A stretch of 64,000 nucleotides of DNA from an uncultured Lentisphaeria bacterium (GCA_905197955.1 CAJKAR010000012.1:34703-98702), one strand, 5' to 3'; positions 49,705 through 58,078 are shown, numbered from the stretch's first letter. Numbers and translations are program-made. The notes: generated from the sequence alone by a model not told the origin.

Positions 49705-51243
49705 TTATTTGCCGTCCATCATGGCGGTGATGTCGGCAGACGGATCGGTGATTCCACGGATCTGGAAGGTATCCGCCAGCACTTTGGCAACTCCGGGGGA
49801 GAGAAACGCCGGGAGGGTCGGCCCGAGACGGATTCCCTTGAATCCGAGCGACAGAAGCGCCAGCAGAACCGCAACCGCTTTCTGCTCATACCACGCAATA
49901 TCGAAGGAGAGCGGCAGTTCATTGACATCCTTCAATCCGAACGCCTCTTTCAGTTTCAGGGCAATGACCGCCAGACTGTAACAGTCATTGCATTGTCCCG
50001 CATCCAGAACCCTCGGAATACCGTTGATCGTTCCGAGATTGAGCTTATTGTAGCGGTATTTGGCGCATCCCGCGGTCAGGATCACGGTATCCGGAGGAAG
50101 CGTCTGTGCAACGTTTGTGAAATACTCTCTGCTTTTCTGGCGTCCGTCACATCCCGCCATGACGATAAAGCGGCGGATGGCTCCCGTTTTTACCGCGTCG
50201 ATGATCGAGTCCGCCAGACTCAGAACCTGATTGTGTGCAAACCCTCCGATCACTTCTCCGTTTTCGAGTTCTTCCGGTGGCGGACAGGTCTTGGCCAGTT
50301 CGATGATCGCGGAGAAATCTTTGGGTTTTCCGTTCTGGCGGTCTGCAATGTGTGGGACCCCCGGATAGCCCGCCATGCCTGTTGTGAAAATCCGGTTCCG
50401 ATAGCTCTCCTGAACGGGAGTAATGCAGTTCGTAGTCATCAGAATCGGGCCGCGGAAGGAGGCAAATTCCTGATTCTGGCGATGCCATGCGTTGCCGTAG
50501 TTCCCGTAGAGGTGCGGATATTTTTGAAATTCCGGATAGGAGTGGGCGGGGAGCATTTCGCTGTGGGTATAGATGTCGATTCCCGCATCCGCGCTCTGGT
50601 CGAGGAGTTCTTGGAGGTCGCGGAGATCGTGTCCGGAGATCAGAATGCCGGGACGTTTGCCAACCCCGGTCCGGACCCTGGTCATTTTCGGATGACCGTA
50701 GGCTTCCGTATTGGCCGCATCCAGAAGAGCCATGGTTTTGACCGCGATACTGCCGCATTCCAGAACAAGACCGGTCAGAACGGCAGGATCCGTTTCCTTC
50801 GCTGCTGCCGCAAGAGCTTTGAAGAAGAAACCATAGATTTCATCGCTTTCTTTACCGAGCATTGCCGCGTGATCGGCGTAGGCGGCGATTCCTTTCAAAC
50901 CGTAAGTCAGAAGTTCGCGGAGCGAGCGGAGATCCTCGTTTTCACAGGCAAGGACTCCGCACGGGACTTCGGGTGCATTGGGGCCGATGAGTTCTTTTGC
51001 CCGGTTGATCTGCTGCTGAATGCGCTCTTCATCAAAGTTCGCGTTGGTGATTGTCAGAAAGAGCGACTGGGCGATAAAGAGTCCGAGTTCCCGGTCCGGC
51101 TGGCGGGTCAGGGCAAGACGTTTCAGTTCGCAGATGAGCTCATCCATCCGGTTGGCTGTTTCGGCTTTTTTTCCACAGACTCCCATGAGGGTGCAGCCGC
51201 TGTTTTTTGCCGTTTCCTGACATTGGAAGCAGAACATTCCCAT
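49705..51243 (-). CDS. hcp: Hybrid cluster protein (hydroxylamine reductase)
   Basis: 512 residues. The N-terminal cluster motif CFQCQETAKNSGCTLMGVCG (C-x2-C-x8-C-x5-C) is the Hcp proximal 4Fe-4S site. The hybrid-cluster ligands are in ILISGHDLRDL (His), EMLPAHSYPEF, MTTNCITPV (Cys), AGCAKYRYNK and AGQCNDCYS. Members protect anaerobes from NO and hydroxylamine or S-nitrosylate proteins. AGGAG lies 7 nt before the ATG. It follows the ferredoxin gene by 22 nt; that protein is a likely electron donor. The cassette is governed by the TetR regulator upstream. Confidence 0.95.
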   Translation of the reverse strand: MGMFCFQCQETAKNSGCTLMGVCGKKAETANRMDELICELKRLALTRQPDRELGLFIAQSLFLTITNANFDEERIQQQINRAKELIGPNAPEVPCGVLACENEDLRSLRELLTYGLKGIAAYADHAAMLGKESDEIYGFFFKALAAAAKETDPAVLTGLVLECGSIAVKTMALLDAANTEAYGHPKMTRVRTGVGKRPGILISGHDLRDLQELLDQSADAGIDIYTHSEMLPAHSYPEFQKYPHLYGNYGNAWHRQNQEFASFRGPILMTTNCITPVQESYRNRIFTTGMAGYPGVPHIADRQNGKPKDFSAIIELAKTCPPPEELENGEVIGGFAHNQVLSLADSIIDAVKTGAIRRFIVMAGCDGRQKSREYFTNVAQTLPPDTVILTAGCAKYRYNKLNLGTINGIPRVLDAGQCNDCYSLAVIALKLKEAFGLKDVNELPLSFDIAWYEQKAVAVLLALLSLGFKGIRLGPTLPAFLSPGVAKVLADTFQIRGITDPSADITAMMDGK

Positions 51244-51265
51244 GATACCTCTCCTTATTTTGGGG

Positions 51266-52078
51266 TTATTGTTTGATCCGGCCGTCGAGTCCGACGATCT
51301 TCACATTGATTTCCATTGTTTTGCCGGCCGCTTTCAACGCCTCTTCGACGATGGCTGTGGTTCCGCCGCAGCAGGGAACTTCCATCCGAGCCACTGTGAT
51401 CGACCGTATCTCATGGAGACGGAAAATTTCCGCGAGTTTTTCCACATATTCATCCGTTGCGTGATCCAGCTTCGGACAGAAAACAATCAGGATTCTGCCG
51501 TCGAGAAACTCCCTGTGAAACCCTCCGAACGCATGCGCAACGCAGTCTGCCGAGATCAGCAGATCGGCTCCTTCGAAATATTCCGCCGCCGGATTCAGCA
51601 GCTTCAGCTGTACCGGCCACTGCCGCAGCGCCGAAGGTGAGTGTTCCGGTTTTGCCTGTTCCGTTCTGGCGATCCGTTTTGCCATAGTGCCCGGACATCC
51701 GCAGGGAAGTCTGCCCTGAGATTCAAGCGCAGGTGCCGGGATTCCTTTCTCGTTCAAAAAGGCGATTGCCGTTTCAAGCAGTTTGCTTTCCCCATGATCT
51801 TTCAGGTGCTTGAGGTGCGCTTTGATTGTCGCTGGCCCCTGGCGGATGATGTTTTCCATGACTTTCCGTTCGTCATAGGGTTCCGCCTCCCGCTCCACCA
51901 CGGAAATTGCTCCGAGAGGACATTCGCCGATACAGGCTCCGAGACCGTCGCAGAACAGATCGCTGACCAGTCTTGCTTTGCCGTCAATCAGCTGCAGCGC
52001 TCCTTCCGGACAGTTCGGCATGCATTTTCCACAGCCGTTGCATTTCGTCTCATCAATCTGGATGATTTTCCGTTTCAT
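51266..52078 (-). CDS. 4Fe-4S protein, probable electron partner of Hcp
   Basis: 270 residues. An N-terminal diferredoxin-like part (~1-65): first site CNGCGKCMPNCPEG is complete (CxxCxxCxxxCP), second CDGLGACIGECPLG lacks the second Cys (Leu instead). A further ~200-residue domain carries LPCGCPGTMAKR and VPCCGGTTAIVEE cysteine clusters, which may bind another cluster. This protein type is often found next to hcp, but its activity is not clearly known to me. It lies between tetR and hcp; an operator overlaps its leader just upstream of the AAGGAGG site. Confidence 0.8.
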   Translation of the reverse strand: MKRKIIQIDETKCNGCGKCMPNCPEGALQLIDGKARLVSDLFCDGLGACIGECPLGAISVVEREAEPYDERKVMENIIRQGPATIKAHLKHLKDHGESKLLETAIAFLNEKGIPAPALESQGRLPCGCPGTMAKRIARTEQAKPEHSPSALRQWPVQLKLLNPAAEYFEGADLLISADCVAHAFGGFHREFLDGRILIVFCPKLDHATDEYVEKLAEIFRLHEIRSITVARMEVPCCGGTTAIVEEALKAAGKTMEINVKIVGLDGRIKQ

Positions 52079-52091
52079 TGTTCACCTCCTT

Positions 52092-52111
52092 GTTTGTGAA
52101 TAATCACTAAC
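52092..52111 (-). promoter_or_regulatory. TetR operator 2, before the 4Fe-4S gene
   Basis: GTTTGTGAATAATCACTAAC on the plus strand, a near-palindrome matching operator 1 at 16 of 20 positions in the best orientation. It lies directly upstream of the ribosome site of the 4Fe-4S gene, inside the tetR-4Fe-4S gap. Confidence 0.65.
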
Positions 52112-52131
52112 TTTTGTTCGCTAAAAAAAAC

Positions 52132-52692
52132 TCACCGCAGTATTTTGCGCAACGCGGAGAGGAGTTCTTCTCCTTCGGCCTGAAGATCGAAAGCCTGATT
52201 CGACATGCCCCACTGCTTGATCAGCAGGCGGACCGGACCGAAGACAAGACGGAAGAGCAGATCTGCATCAATATCTCTGCGGATTTCTCCAAACTCCTGT
52301 GCTTCCTGAAAGAATTGATGCAGCTTGCTTCTGTGCCGGTGCATCAGATTCAGAAGCAATTCGGAATATTCCGGATCGTCCAGAAACAGCTCTTCCGCGA
52401 ACATGACTCTGGCGAGAGAAGGATTGTCCATGACCTGCCGGATACGGCTCCGGATAAAGGTGTCAATTCCTTCCAGTCCTTTCCGGTCTGTTTCCGGCGA
52501 GACTCCTTCATCGAACTTCCGGATCATGGCCTTCACGATTTCCGATTTGTTGCGGAAATGACGGTAGAGGGCCGGTTCCGTGATTCCCAGCTGCCCGGCT
52601 ATGTTTTTGATCGTGAGCTCTTGAATACCTCCTTCTGCCGTCAGGCGAAGAGCGGTATCGATGATCTCATTTTGCCGATTGGTCAGTGTCAT
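52132..52692 (-). CDS. TetR/AcrR-family repressor
   Basis: 186 residues. The N-terminal helix-turn-helix (residues ~10-50: IIDTALRLTAEGGIQELTIKNIAGQLGITEPALYRHFRNKSEIV, in family form) is clear; the C-terminal ligand/dimer domain (~60-186) is divergent. The ATG at 52692 is preferred: AAAGG lies 6 nt upstream, whereas an ATG six bases earlier overlaps this site. It is the first gene of the tetR-4Fe-4S-hcp operon and has matching operators at its own promoter and before the 4Fe-4S gene. The inducer may be related to NO or oxidative stress, which is inference from hcp. Confidence 0.85.
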   Translation of the reverse strand: MTLTNRQNEIIDTALRLTAEGGIQELTIKNIAGQLGITEPALYRHFRNKSEIVKAMIRKFDEGVSPETDRKGLEGIDTFIRSRIRQVMDNPSLARVMFAEELFLDDPEYSELLLNLMHRHRSKLHQFFQEAQEFGEIRRDIDADLLFRLVFGPVRLLIKQWGMSNQAFDLQAEGEELLSALRKILR

Positions 52693-52703
52693 TGGCATCC
52701 TTT

Positions 52704-52723
52704 GTTAGTTATCAATCACTAAC
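52704..52723 (-). promoter_or_regulatory. TetR operator 1, at the tetR promoter
   Basis: GTTAGTTATCAATCACTAAC: perfect 6-bp half-sites GTTAGT/ACTAAC with an additional pair of AT positions. It begins right after the -10 box and covers the expected transcript start. Confidence 0.75.
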
Positions 52724-52751
52724 AATATAGTCTGAAAAAACAAAATGTCAA
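52724..52751 (-). promoter_or_regulatory. Promoter of the tetR-4Fe-4S-hcp operon
   Basis: Minus strand: TTGACA, 16 nt, TATATT. The operator abuts its downstream edge. Confidence 0.75.
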
Positions 52752-52780
52752 ATCCGGAAAGGAAGAAACAGAAAATTTTT

Positions 52781-52939
52781 TTAATTCTGATAAGATCCAT
52801 AAGGAGTCAATTCCCAGTTTGCCCGCGAATTGAACGGTTTAGGATTGACCCCGCGGCGCTCCTGAGGGGTATTAAAGAATTCGCAGCCGCAGAGGAGAAG
52901 AGCAAGAAGAAGCAGAATTGCAAAAGAGAAGATTTTCAT
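52781..52939 (-). CDS. Small lipoprotein, 52 residues
   Basis: MKIFSFAILLLLALLLCGCEFF begins a typical lipoprotein signal with lipobox LLCGC; the mature part is ~33 residues (ERRGVNPKPFNSRANWELTPYGSYQN, a Pro/Arg/Trp-rich tail, quoted only in part here: 'NPKPFNSRANWELTPYG'). No domain is recognised. No good ribosome-binding site precedes the ATG, and a terminator lies 17 nt upstream, so expression would need read-through or an internal promoter. The lipoprotein sequence itself is convincing, but the start may be different. Confidence 0.55.
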   Translation of the reverse strand: MKIFSFAILLLLALLLCGCEFFNTPQERRGVNPKPFNSRANWELTPYGSYQN

Positions 52940-52955
52940 AGTGATTAAAAAGAAA

Positions 52956-52984
52956 AAACGAGTCTGCCGTATGACAGACTCGTT
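52956..52984 (-). terminator. Terminator after the 37-residue membrane protein
   Basis: AACGAGTCTG and CAGACTCGTT pair perfectly around an 8-nt loop; on the minus strand a TTTTTTCTTTTT run follows. Confidence 0.8.
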
Positions 52985-52997
52985 TTGTTGTGTTTGC

Positions 52998-53111
52998 TTA
53001 GAACGGAAGCATTCCGTAGATATGCATTTCCATGACCTGGAAGACAAGTGCCGCAATGATCAGCAGAAGCGACAGGACGGAAGTGATTGTAAAGAGAATT
53101 GAATTATGCAT
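52998..53111 (-). CDS. 37-residue single-pass membrane protein
   Basis: A short gene that encodes MHNSILFTITSVLSL at the N-terminus, then LLIIAALVFQVMEMHIYGMLPF to the stop (given in two parts). One hydrophobic helix fills most of it. AAGGAG lies 7 nt before the ATG; it begins 15 nt after the coiled-coil protein gene ends and is followed by a good terminator, so it is co-expressed with that gene. No family is recognised; a small membrane partner of the coiled-coil protein is a fair guess. Confidence 0.65.
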   Translation of the reverse strand: MHNSILFTITSVLSLLLIIAALVFQVMEMHIYGMLPF

Positions 53112-53126
53112 GTTTCAACTCCTTGA

Positions 53127-54389
53127 TTATTTCTTTTCCGCCGCTTTTGCGCGAGCCTCTTTGATCTTGAGGTTGGCTGCGGTATCTTCGGTTGTGAAGT
53201 AGACTGCATCGCCAGGCTGTACGCTGAGTTCCTCGGAAGGAATGGAGGCCTTGTCGATATTTGCAACCGCGTAGTTGTCTCCGACCTGCGTTACGACCAC
53301 TTTTGCGATGAACTGGGGTTTATCGGTAGCGAGGTTTCTAGCAACCGTGATGGTATAGCCGGGAAGCAGATCCATATAGAGGACTTTGCTTTCCTTTTTG
53401 AATTTCTTGACGACCGGGATTTTGGCACCGAGGTTGAGCACCACAAATCCCCAGCGGCTGTTGACCTGTTCGACTTTGCCCTGAATCTTGCTGTAAAGTT
53501 CCATATCGCTGGGCGGGAGTCCGCCATCGGGATTGAGAAGGAGGGAGAGCTTCTTGATTTCGGCATCTTTCTGCCGGATGGTCGCATTGAGGTCGTTAAT
53601 GCGTTTATCCTTGTTTTTGCCTTCGTTGATTTTCTGATCTCTTTCCCGTTTGACCTGGGCGAGTTCGCGTCTGGTCTTATTGAGATCATCTCTCATTTTG
53701 TTGACGCCCTGCTGGAGCTTTTTGAGAGCATCGGCATAGTTGTTGCCGCCGAGCTGAGGGGCAGGGGCTCCGACCGTTCTGGCGATCTGAGCAAAATTCT
53801 GGTTATAGACATTGATGCGGTTTTTCATGGCGTTGACCGCATTGGTGAACTTTCTAGCGACTTCGGTCGGATTCTTTTTCAGTTCGCCAACGGAAGTATT
53901 TGCTCCTGCGCTTCCGGAGATACGGACATAATCATTGAAGATTCCGGCGTTGCGGTCGGCGGTTCTCTTTGCTCCGCTGACGATCTGCTGCTGTTTTGCT
54001 GCGGAGGTGTCCAGTTTTTCCAGATCGGCGGTTTTCACGTCATTGATTTCCGCGTATTTTCCGACCTGATTCAAGGCTTCCGCGAGAGCATCGCGCTGGG
54101 CGATGATTTTCTTGGCGCCTTCCGGAAGTTTCGGGAGGGCTTTTTCCAGTTCCGAAAGATCCGTTTTGTTGAATTGTTTGTGGTTCAGTTTCTCCGAGCT
54201 AAGTTCGACTGCCAATTTTGTTCCGGATTTTGCATCCAGATTTTTAGCCGTTTGGTTGATTGTCTGGGCCATTTGCTCCCACCCGCTGACAAGCTTTTCC
54301 CGCTTGTTGAAAAGCAGATAAGAGAACACCACTGCCGCAATGGCAAACACCAAGACCAAGATATTGACAATCCTGTTTACAACGCGCAT
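53127..54389 (-). CDS. Membrane-anchored coiled-coil protein of unknown function
   Basis: 420 residues. One N-terminal membrane helix (IVNILVLVFAIAAVVFSYLLF), two coiled-coil stretches (~residues 25-180 and ~215-285, with KKLQQGVNKMRDDLNKTRRELAQVKRERDQK as the clearest, quoted in shortened form: 'DDLNKTRRELAQVKRERD'), and a C-terminal beta-rich domain (SRWGFVVLNLGAKIPVVKKF; SEELSVQPGDAVYFT). This resembles no family I can name; it may be specific to the phylum. AGGAG lies 6 nt before the ATG. It leads a two-gene transcript with the 37-residue protein. Confidence 0.7.
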   Translation of the reverse strand: MRVVNRIVNILVLVFAIAAVVFSYLLFNKREKLVSGWEQMAQTINQTAKNLDAKSGTKLAVELSSEKLNHKQFNKTDLSELEKALPKLPEGAKKIIAQRDALAEALNQVGKYAEINDVKTADLEKLDTSAAKQQQIVSGAKRTADRNAGIFNDYVRISGSAGANTSVGELKKNPTEVARKFTNAVNAMKNRINVYNQNFAQIARTVGAPAPQLGGNNYADALKKLQQGVNKMRDDLNKTRRELAQVKRERDQKINEGKNKDKRINDLNATIRQKDAEIKKLSLLLNPDGGLPPSDMELYSKIQGKVEQVNSRWGFVVLNLGAKIPVVKKFKKESKVLYMDLLPGYTITVARNLATDKPQFIAKVVVTQVGDNYAVANIDKASIPSEELSVQPGDAVYFTTEDTAANLKIKEARAKAAEKK

Positions 54390-54434
54390 CTTTTACTCCT
54401 AAGTTTATTATATTAATTATTTTATCTTTTCCGT

Positions 54435-54463
54435 ATTATAAGTCCGGCATAAACTTACAATAG
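54435..54463 (-). promoter_or_regulatory. Candidate promoter of the coiled-coil gene
   Basis: A perfect TATAAT (on minus, 54435-54440) with a weak CTATTG at 17 nt. An alternative TTGACA lies further upstream (54474-54479) with a poorer -10 (TAAGTT). Confidence 0.5.
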
Positions 54464-54573
54464 ATATCGGAGGATGTCAAATCCGTTTTTCAAAAAAAAT
54501 AGAGCTTTTTTGCGGATTTTTCATTGATTTCCTCTTTTTTTCCCTTATTTTTTCTTTGGAAAGGGGTTTTTGC

Positions 54574-55194
54574 ATGTTTCAAATTGATCAAATCAATGTC
54601 GGAGGATTCGATTCCAACTTTTCCTATCTCGTCAGAAACGGCAATGCGGCAGCGGTGATTGATCCGTGCGGAGAGATCGAAAAGATCCGTACCGCATGGG
54701 AGAAGGAAAAGCGGATGACACCCTCACTTTCTCCGGTTTATATTCTTTTGACTCATTCGCATCGGGACCATGTTTCGGGGGTGGCGGAAGTCCGGACATT
54801 TTTTGATGCTCCGGTCTGCGCTTCTCTTTTTACCGACTATCCCTGCGATCGGAAACTGAGCGACGGAGAGCATCTGCCATTCGGAAATGGTTTTCTGGAA
54901 TGTATTCATACTCAGGGACATACACGGGATTCCGTCTGTTACAGGTTCTCCGATAATTCCGCTCTCTTTACCGGAGATACACTTTTCATCGGCTGCTGCG
55001 GCTTCTGTCAGGCGGAACCGATGTTTCAGTCGATGACCCGCCTGAGGGCGCTGCCGGATTCCCTGATCGTCTATTCCGGACATAATTACGGCAATGTGCC
55101 AAGCGATTCTCTCGGCAACCAGAAGAAAGTGAATCCGTATTTATCCGCCGGAACTTTTTCTCTTTTCCGGGAACGGCTGCGCCATCTGGAGTGA
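54574..55194 (+). CDS. MBL-fold metallohydrolase (glyoxalase II-like)
   Basis: 206 residues. The metal motif THSHRDHVSG (HxHxDH) is intact, and further ligands are seen in IHTQGHTRDSVCY, LFTGDTLF and VYSGHNYG. It resembles the hydroxyacylglutathione-hydrolase/persulfide-dioxygenase-like branch; the C-terminal domain of true glyoxalase II is missing, so the substrate is open. The start at 54574 has AAAGGGG 7 nt upstream; an in-frame start 6 codons earlier covers it. It ends 1 nt before the marC stop on the other strand. Confidence 0.85.
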   Translation: MFQIDQINVGGFDSNFSYLVRNGNAAAVIDPCGEIEKIRTAWEKEKRMTPSLSPVYILLTHSHRDHVSGVAEVRTFFDAPVCASLFTDYPCDRKLSDGEHLPFGNGFLECIHTQGHTRDSVCYRFSDNSALFTGDTLFIGCCGFCQAEPMFQSMTRLRALPDSLIVYSGHNYGNVPSDSLGNQKKVNPYLSAGTFSLFRERLRHLE

Positions 55195-55195
55195 A

Positions 55196-55822
55196 TCAGG
55201 CGGGAAACAGGAGATTTTTGATTCCCTGGAAAATCATCTGAGCGGCAAATGCGGAAAGGAAAAGGCCCGTGACTTTGCTGATGATCGTGATCCCTTTCCG
55301 TTTCAGGATCTCTTCCGCCTTGTTGCCAAGGGTCAGAAGCAAAGTCAGTGCGGCTATTGCCAGCAGAAGCGAGGAGAGATTGCGGATCATGGGCATCCAT
55401 TCTGTCAGATCGGCTCCCATCACGATCAGCGCCGCGGTTGTTCCGGGGCCCACCGTGATCGGAATGGCGAGGGGAACAACTGCGATATCATCGTAATCTT
55501 CCGGATTTTCCTTGCCTTCCGCCGCACGGGCGCTGCCGTTTCCGTTGCCGTTGCCGCGGACCAGGCCGATGGCGTTCAGAAACAGAATCGTTCCGCCGCC
55601 GATTCGGAAGGCGTCGATTCCAATGCCGAACAGCATGAAGATGAAATTACCGAAATAGAACAGGGCAACACAGGAAATGACTGTCGCAATTCCGGTTTTG
55701 ATCGCAACCCGGAACCGCTCCTGGCGGGTATAATCCTGCGTCATGGAGAGAAAGGCGGAAAGAACCGCAAACGGGGTGAGAAGAATAAAAAACTGAAATG
55801 CCAGATTGAAAAATTCTCTCAT
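55196..55822 (-). CDS. MarC-family inner-membrane protein
   Basis: 208 residues, six predicted membrane helices. Family signatures: FFILLTPFAVLSAFL near the start, GIGIDAFRIGGGTILFLNAIGLV and VVPLAIPITVGPGTTAALIV. MarC has no confirmed function; older reports linked it to antibiotic resistance. AGGA lies 9 nt before ATG 55822; an ATG two codons earlier is too close. It has its own promoter, and the stop abuts the opposing MBL gene with no terminator between. Confidence 0.9.
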   Translation of the reverse strand: MREFFNLAFQFFILLTPFAVLSAFLSMTQDYTRQERFRVAIKTGIATVISCVALFYFGNFIFMLFGIGIDAFRIGGGTILFLNAIGLVRGNGNGNGSARAAEGKENPEDYDDIAVVPLAIPITVGPGTTAALIVMGADLTEWMPMIRNLSSLLLAIAALTLLLTLGNKAEEILKRKGITIISKVTGLFLSAFAAQMIFQGIKNLLFPA

Positions 55823-55860
55823 TTGCATGATTCCTGAATTAGGAGTGTCTGATGCCGTTC

Positions 55861-55888
55861 AATATACTGCTTCCGGAGTGTTTTTCAA
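55861..55888 (-). promoter_or_regulatory. Promoter of marC
   Basis: Minus strand: TTGAAA, 16 nt, TATATT; transcript start ~32 nt before the ATG. The interval 55889-55937 up to the sialate esterase gene holds nothing else recognised. Confidence 0.65.
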
Positions 55889-55937
55889 GAAAAGTTGTGA
55901 TCCGGAGAGCTGTTTCCGGGAACTTTCGAACCAAAGA

Positions 55938-58049
55938 TTATTTGATGAGATAATCTGGTTTGTCGGTTCGGAAAGGACTGGCGGGAAAGCCGTCCAGATT
56001 GTATAAATTGGCCTCTGACGGATAGTTGGCCCATGCATAACGGACTGTCCGGGGATTTTGGATCGAGGGCGACCAGACCAGAACAGTGTCTCCGTCGATT
56101 TCCGCATTGGCCCATACGAATTTTCCGTTGCTTCCGGCGATGGCGAAATGGTGCAGTTTCCCTCCTTTCGCCGTCAGCCCGCGGCCGGTGAAGCGGAAGA
56201 AAAGACGGATCTTGTTTCCTTCAATTTTCATCCGATCATAAATCGGTCCGCAGCTTGCGGCAGACGGAGTCGTCTTTGACGCGGAAGATTTTCCGGATCC
56301 GGACAGGGGGCCGCTGTATGCAATCCGTTCCGCTTCCAGAGCGAGACGGCGCCCGACCTCCTGTTTGTTCCGCGGATGAATATCATTCGGATCCCCGATG
56401 TCAATCGTAACAGCCATTCCAGTGTTCGGGAGCAGAAGCGCCGCTTCCTGCACCTCCCGGATTTCCGCCCATCCGCTTTGTGTCGCGGGTGCTCTGTTCC
56501 GGGCAAACTGGGGTGGCAGTTTCCGATCCGGCTGATGACGTTCCAGAGCCGAAAGCTGGACAAAAAGAAAAATCTGATCCGGATCGTTCCATTCTTTCCG
56601 CCAGGATTGGATCAGAAGCGGAAAATATTTCATGTACATTCCGGGATCGCCCACATTGGATTCCCCCTGATACCAGATGACTCCGCGAATCGGATATGCG
56701 GTCCATGGCGCGATCATTGCGTTGTAGAGGGCCGCCGGTGTGTTCTGATCCCGCGGGGCGGGCGGCAGCGGACGGGGCGGCAGAGAGCCCGGCGGAATCG
56801 CAAACTCCAGTTTTGCCAGCCATTTGCCGGCAAGATCCATCTCCCGCCCCGCCGGGGTGCAGAGCCGGAGAGTGCCGACCGTGGCTCCGGACGCATGGTC
56901 GATCACACGGATGGCAATCGTGTTTTCTCCTGCCTGGACGAGGTTTCCGGGAATCCGATAGTTTCTCGGAGCGTTCCAGTAAGATGGCGTGTCTGTTCCG
57001 GTCTGTCCGATCTTGACTCCGTTGAAAAAGGTTTCGTCACAGTCGTCGATCCGGCTGATTTTCAGGGCAAGTTCCTGCCCGGCGAGTTCCGGAGGAAGAG
57101 AAATCGTTTTCCGGATCCAGAAAATTCCGTCGAGATTTTGAAACGGAGCATTGTCGTCAATGTTCCCGGGGAGGGTGAGCGGTGTCCAGCCGTTGGTGGG
57201 CAGATCTTTCCTTTTCCAGTCGGCGGCACGCTTTGCTGCGGCCGGATTGGAGTTCAGAAAGGCCTGCTCCCATTTCCGGAAATCGGCAAGAAAAAGGTTG
57301 TGTTGTTTCTGGAAAACGGCGGGAGTCTGGTTCCGGGCGCTGTCGATGAGGGAAAGAGCTTGAGTCATTCCGGTGGATTCGAAGGCTTTCCGGCTGATCC
57401 ATGGCTGAATGGGAGTGCCGCCCCAGGCGCTGTCGATCAGTCCGATTGGAACTCGGAGATCCTGATGAAGTTTGCGTCCGAAAAAGTAGCCGGCTGCGGA
57501 AAAGTTTGCCACGCTGGCAGGAGAACAGATCTCCCAGCCGGAACCGGAGGCATTCCGGAGCGGACCGTCGAACGCGGTCCTGCGCGCGGCTTTGAACAGA
57601 CGGATTTCGGGATAATCCGCCGCCTGAGCGATCTCCTGTTCCGGATTCAGGCAGGATTTGACTGCCATGGCCATATTGGACTGCCCGGAGCAGAGCCAGA
57701 CTTCTCCGAACAGGATATTCCGGAACACGATTTCCCGGTCCGCTCCAGCAATGCGGACCTCATGCGGACCGCCCGGTTTCATGGAAGGAAAAACCGCATT
57801 CCAGATTCCATCCACGCCGGCCTTGGCTGTAACGGATTTGCCGGAGAGGGTCACTTTCACGCATTTCCCCGGAGTCGCTGTTCCGGTGATTCGTACCGGT
57901 TTCCCCGCCTGAAGCACCATATTCGTTCCATAGGACTGGTATACCGTGAAATCTTCGCTGACGTTTCCGTCACGGAAAAGGGCGCAGGCGGAAAAAAAGG
58001 AGAGAGCAAGAGCGGTCAGTGGCAGGAAAATCGTTTTTTTACTGAACAT
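55938..58049 (-). CDS. Sialate O-acetylesterase-like (SGNH) lipoprotein
   Basis: 703 residues. The signal ends FFSAC, predicted lipoprotein (Cys22). The SGNH catalytic Ser is in EVWLCSGQSNMAMAV (near residue 125), with GVIWYQGESNV as block III and DPNDIHPRNKQEVG supplying the Asp-x2-His dyad. A sugar-binding-like insert with jelly-roll character (~300-400) is typical of sialate O-acetylesterases. It removes acetyl groups from sialic acids or other carbohydrates. It lies 29 nt after the HypF-like gene, and AGAGG precedes the ATG, so it may share the hydF transcript, but no functional link is evident. Confidence 0.85.
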   Translation of the reverse strand: MFSKKTIFLPLTALALSFFSACALFRDGNVSEDFTVYQSYGTNMVLQAGKPVRITGTATPGKCVKVTLSGKSVTAKAGVDGIWNAVFPSMKPGGPHEVRIAGADREIVFRNILFGEVWLCSGQSNMAMAVKSCLNPEQEIAQAADYPEIRLFKAARRTAFDGPLRNASGSGWEICSPASVANFSAAGYFFGRKLHQDLRVPIGLIDSAWGGTPIQPWISRKAFESTGMTQALSLIDSARNQTPAVFQKQHNLFLADFRKWEQAFLNSNPAAAKRAADWKRKDLPTNGWTPLTLPGNIDDNAPFQNLDGIFWIRKTISLPPELAGQELALKISRIDDCDETFFNGVKIGQTGTDTPSYWNAPRNYRIPGNLVQAGENTIAIRVIDHASGATVGTLRLCTPAGREMDLAGKWLAKLEFAIPPGSLPPRPLPPAPRDQNTPAALYNAMIAPWTAYPIRGVIWYQGESNVGDPGMYMKYFPLLIQSWRKEWNDPDQIFLFVQLSALERHQPDRKLPPQFARNRAPATQSGWAEIREVQEAALLLPNTGMAVTIDIGDPNDIHPRNKQEVGRRLALEAERIAYSGPLSGSGKSSASKTTPSAASCGPIYDRMKIEGNKIRLFFRFTGRGLTAKGGKLHHFAIAGSNGKFVWANAEIDGDTVLVWSPSIQNPRTVRYAWANYPSEANLYNLDGFPASPFRTDKPDYLIK

Positions 58050-58078
58050 GAAAAAATCCTCTGAAATTGCTTGATGGA

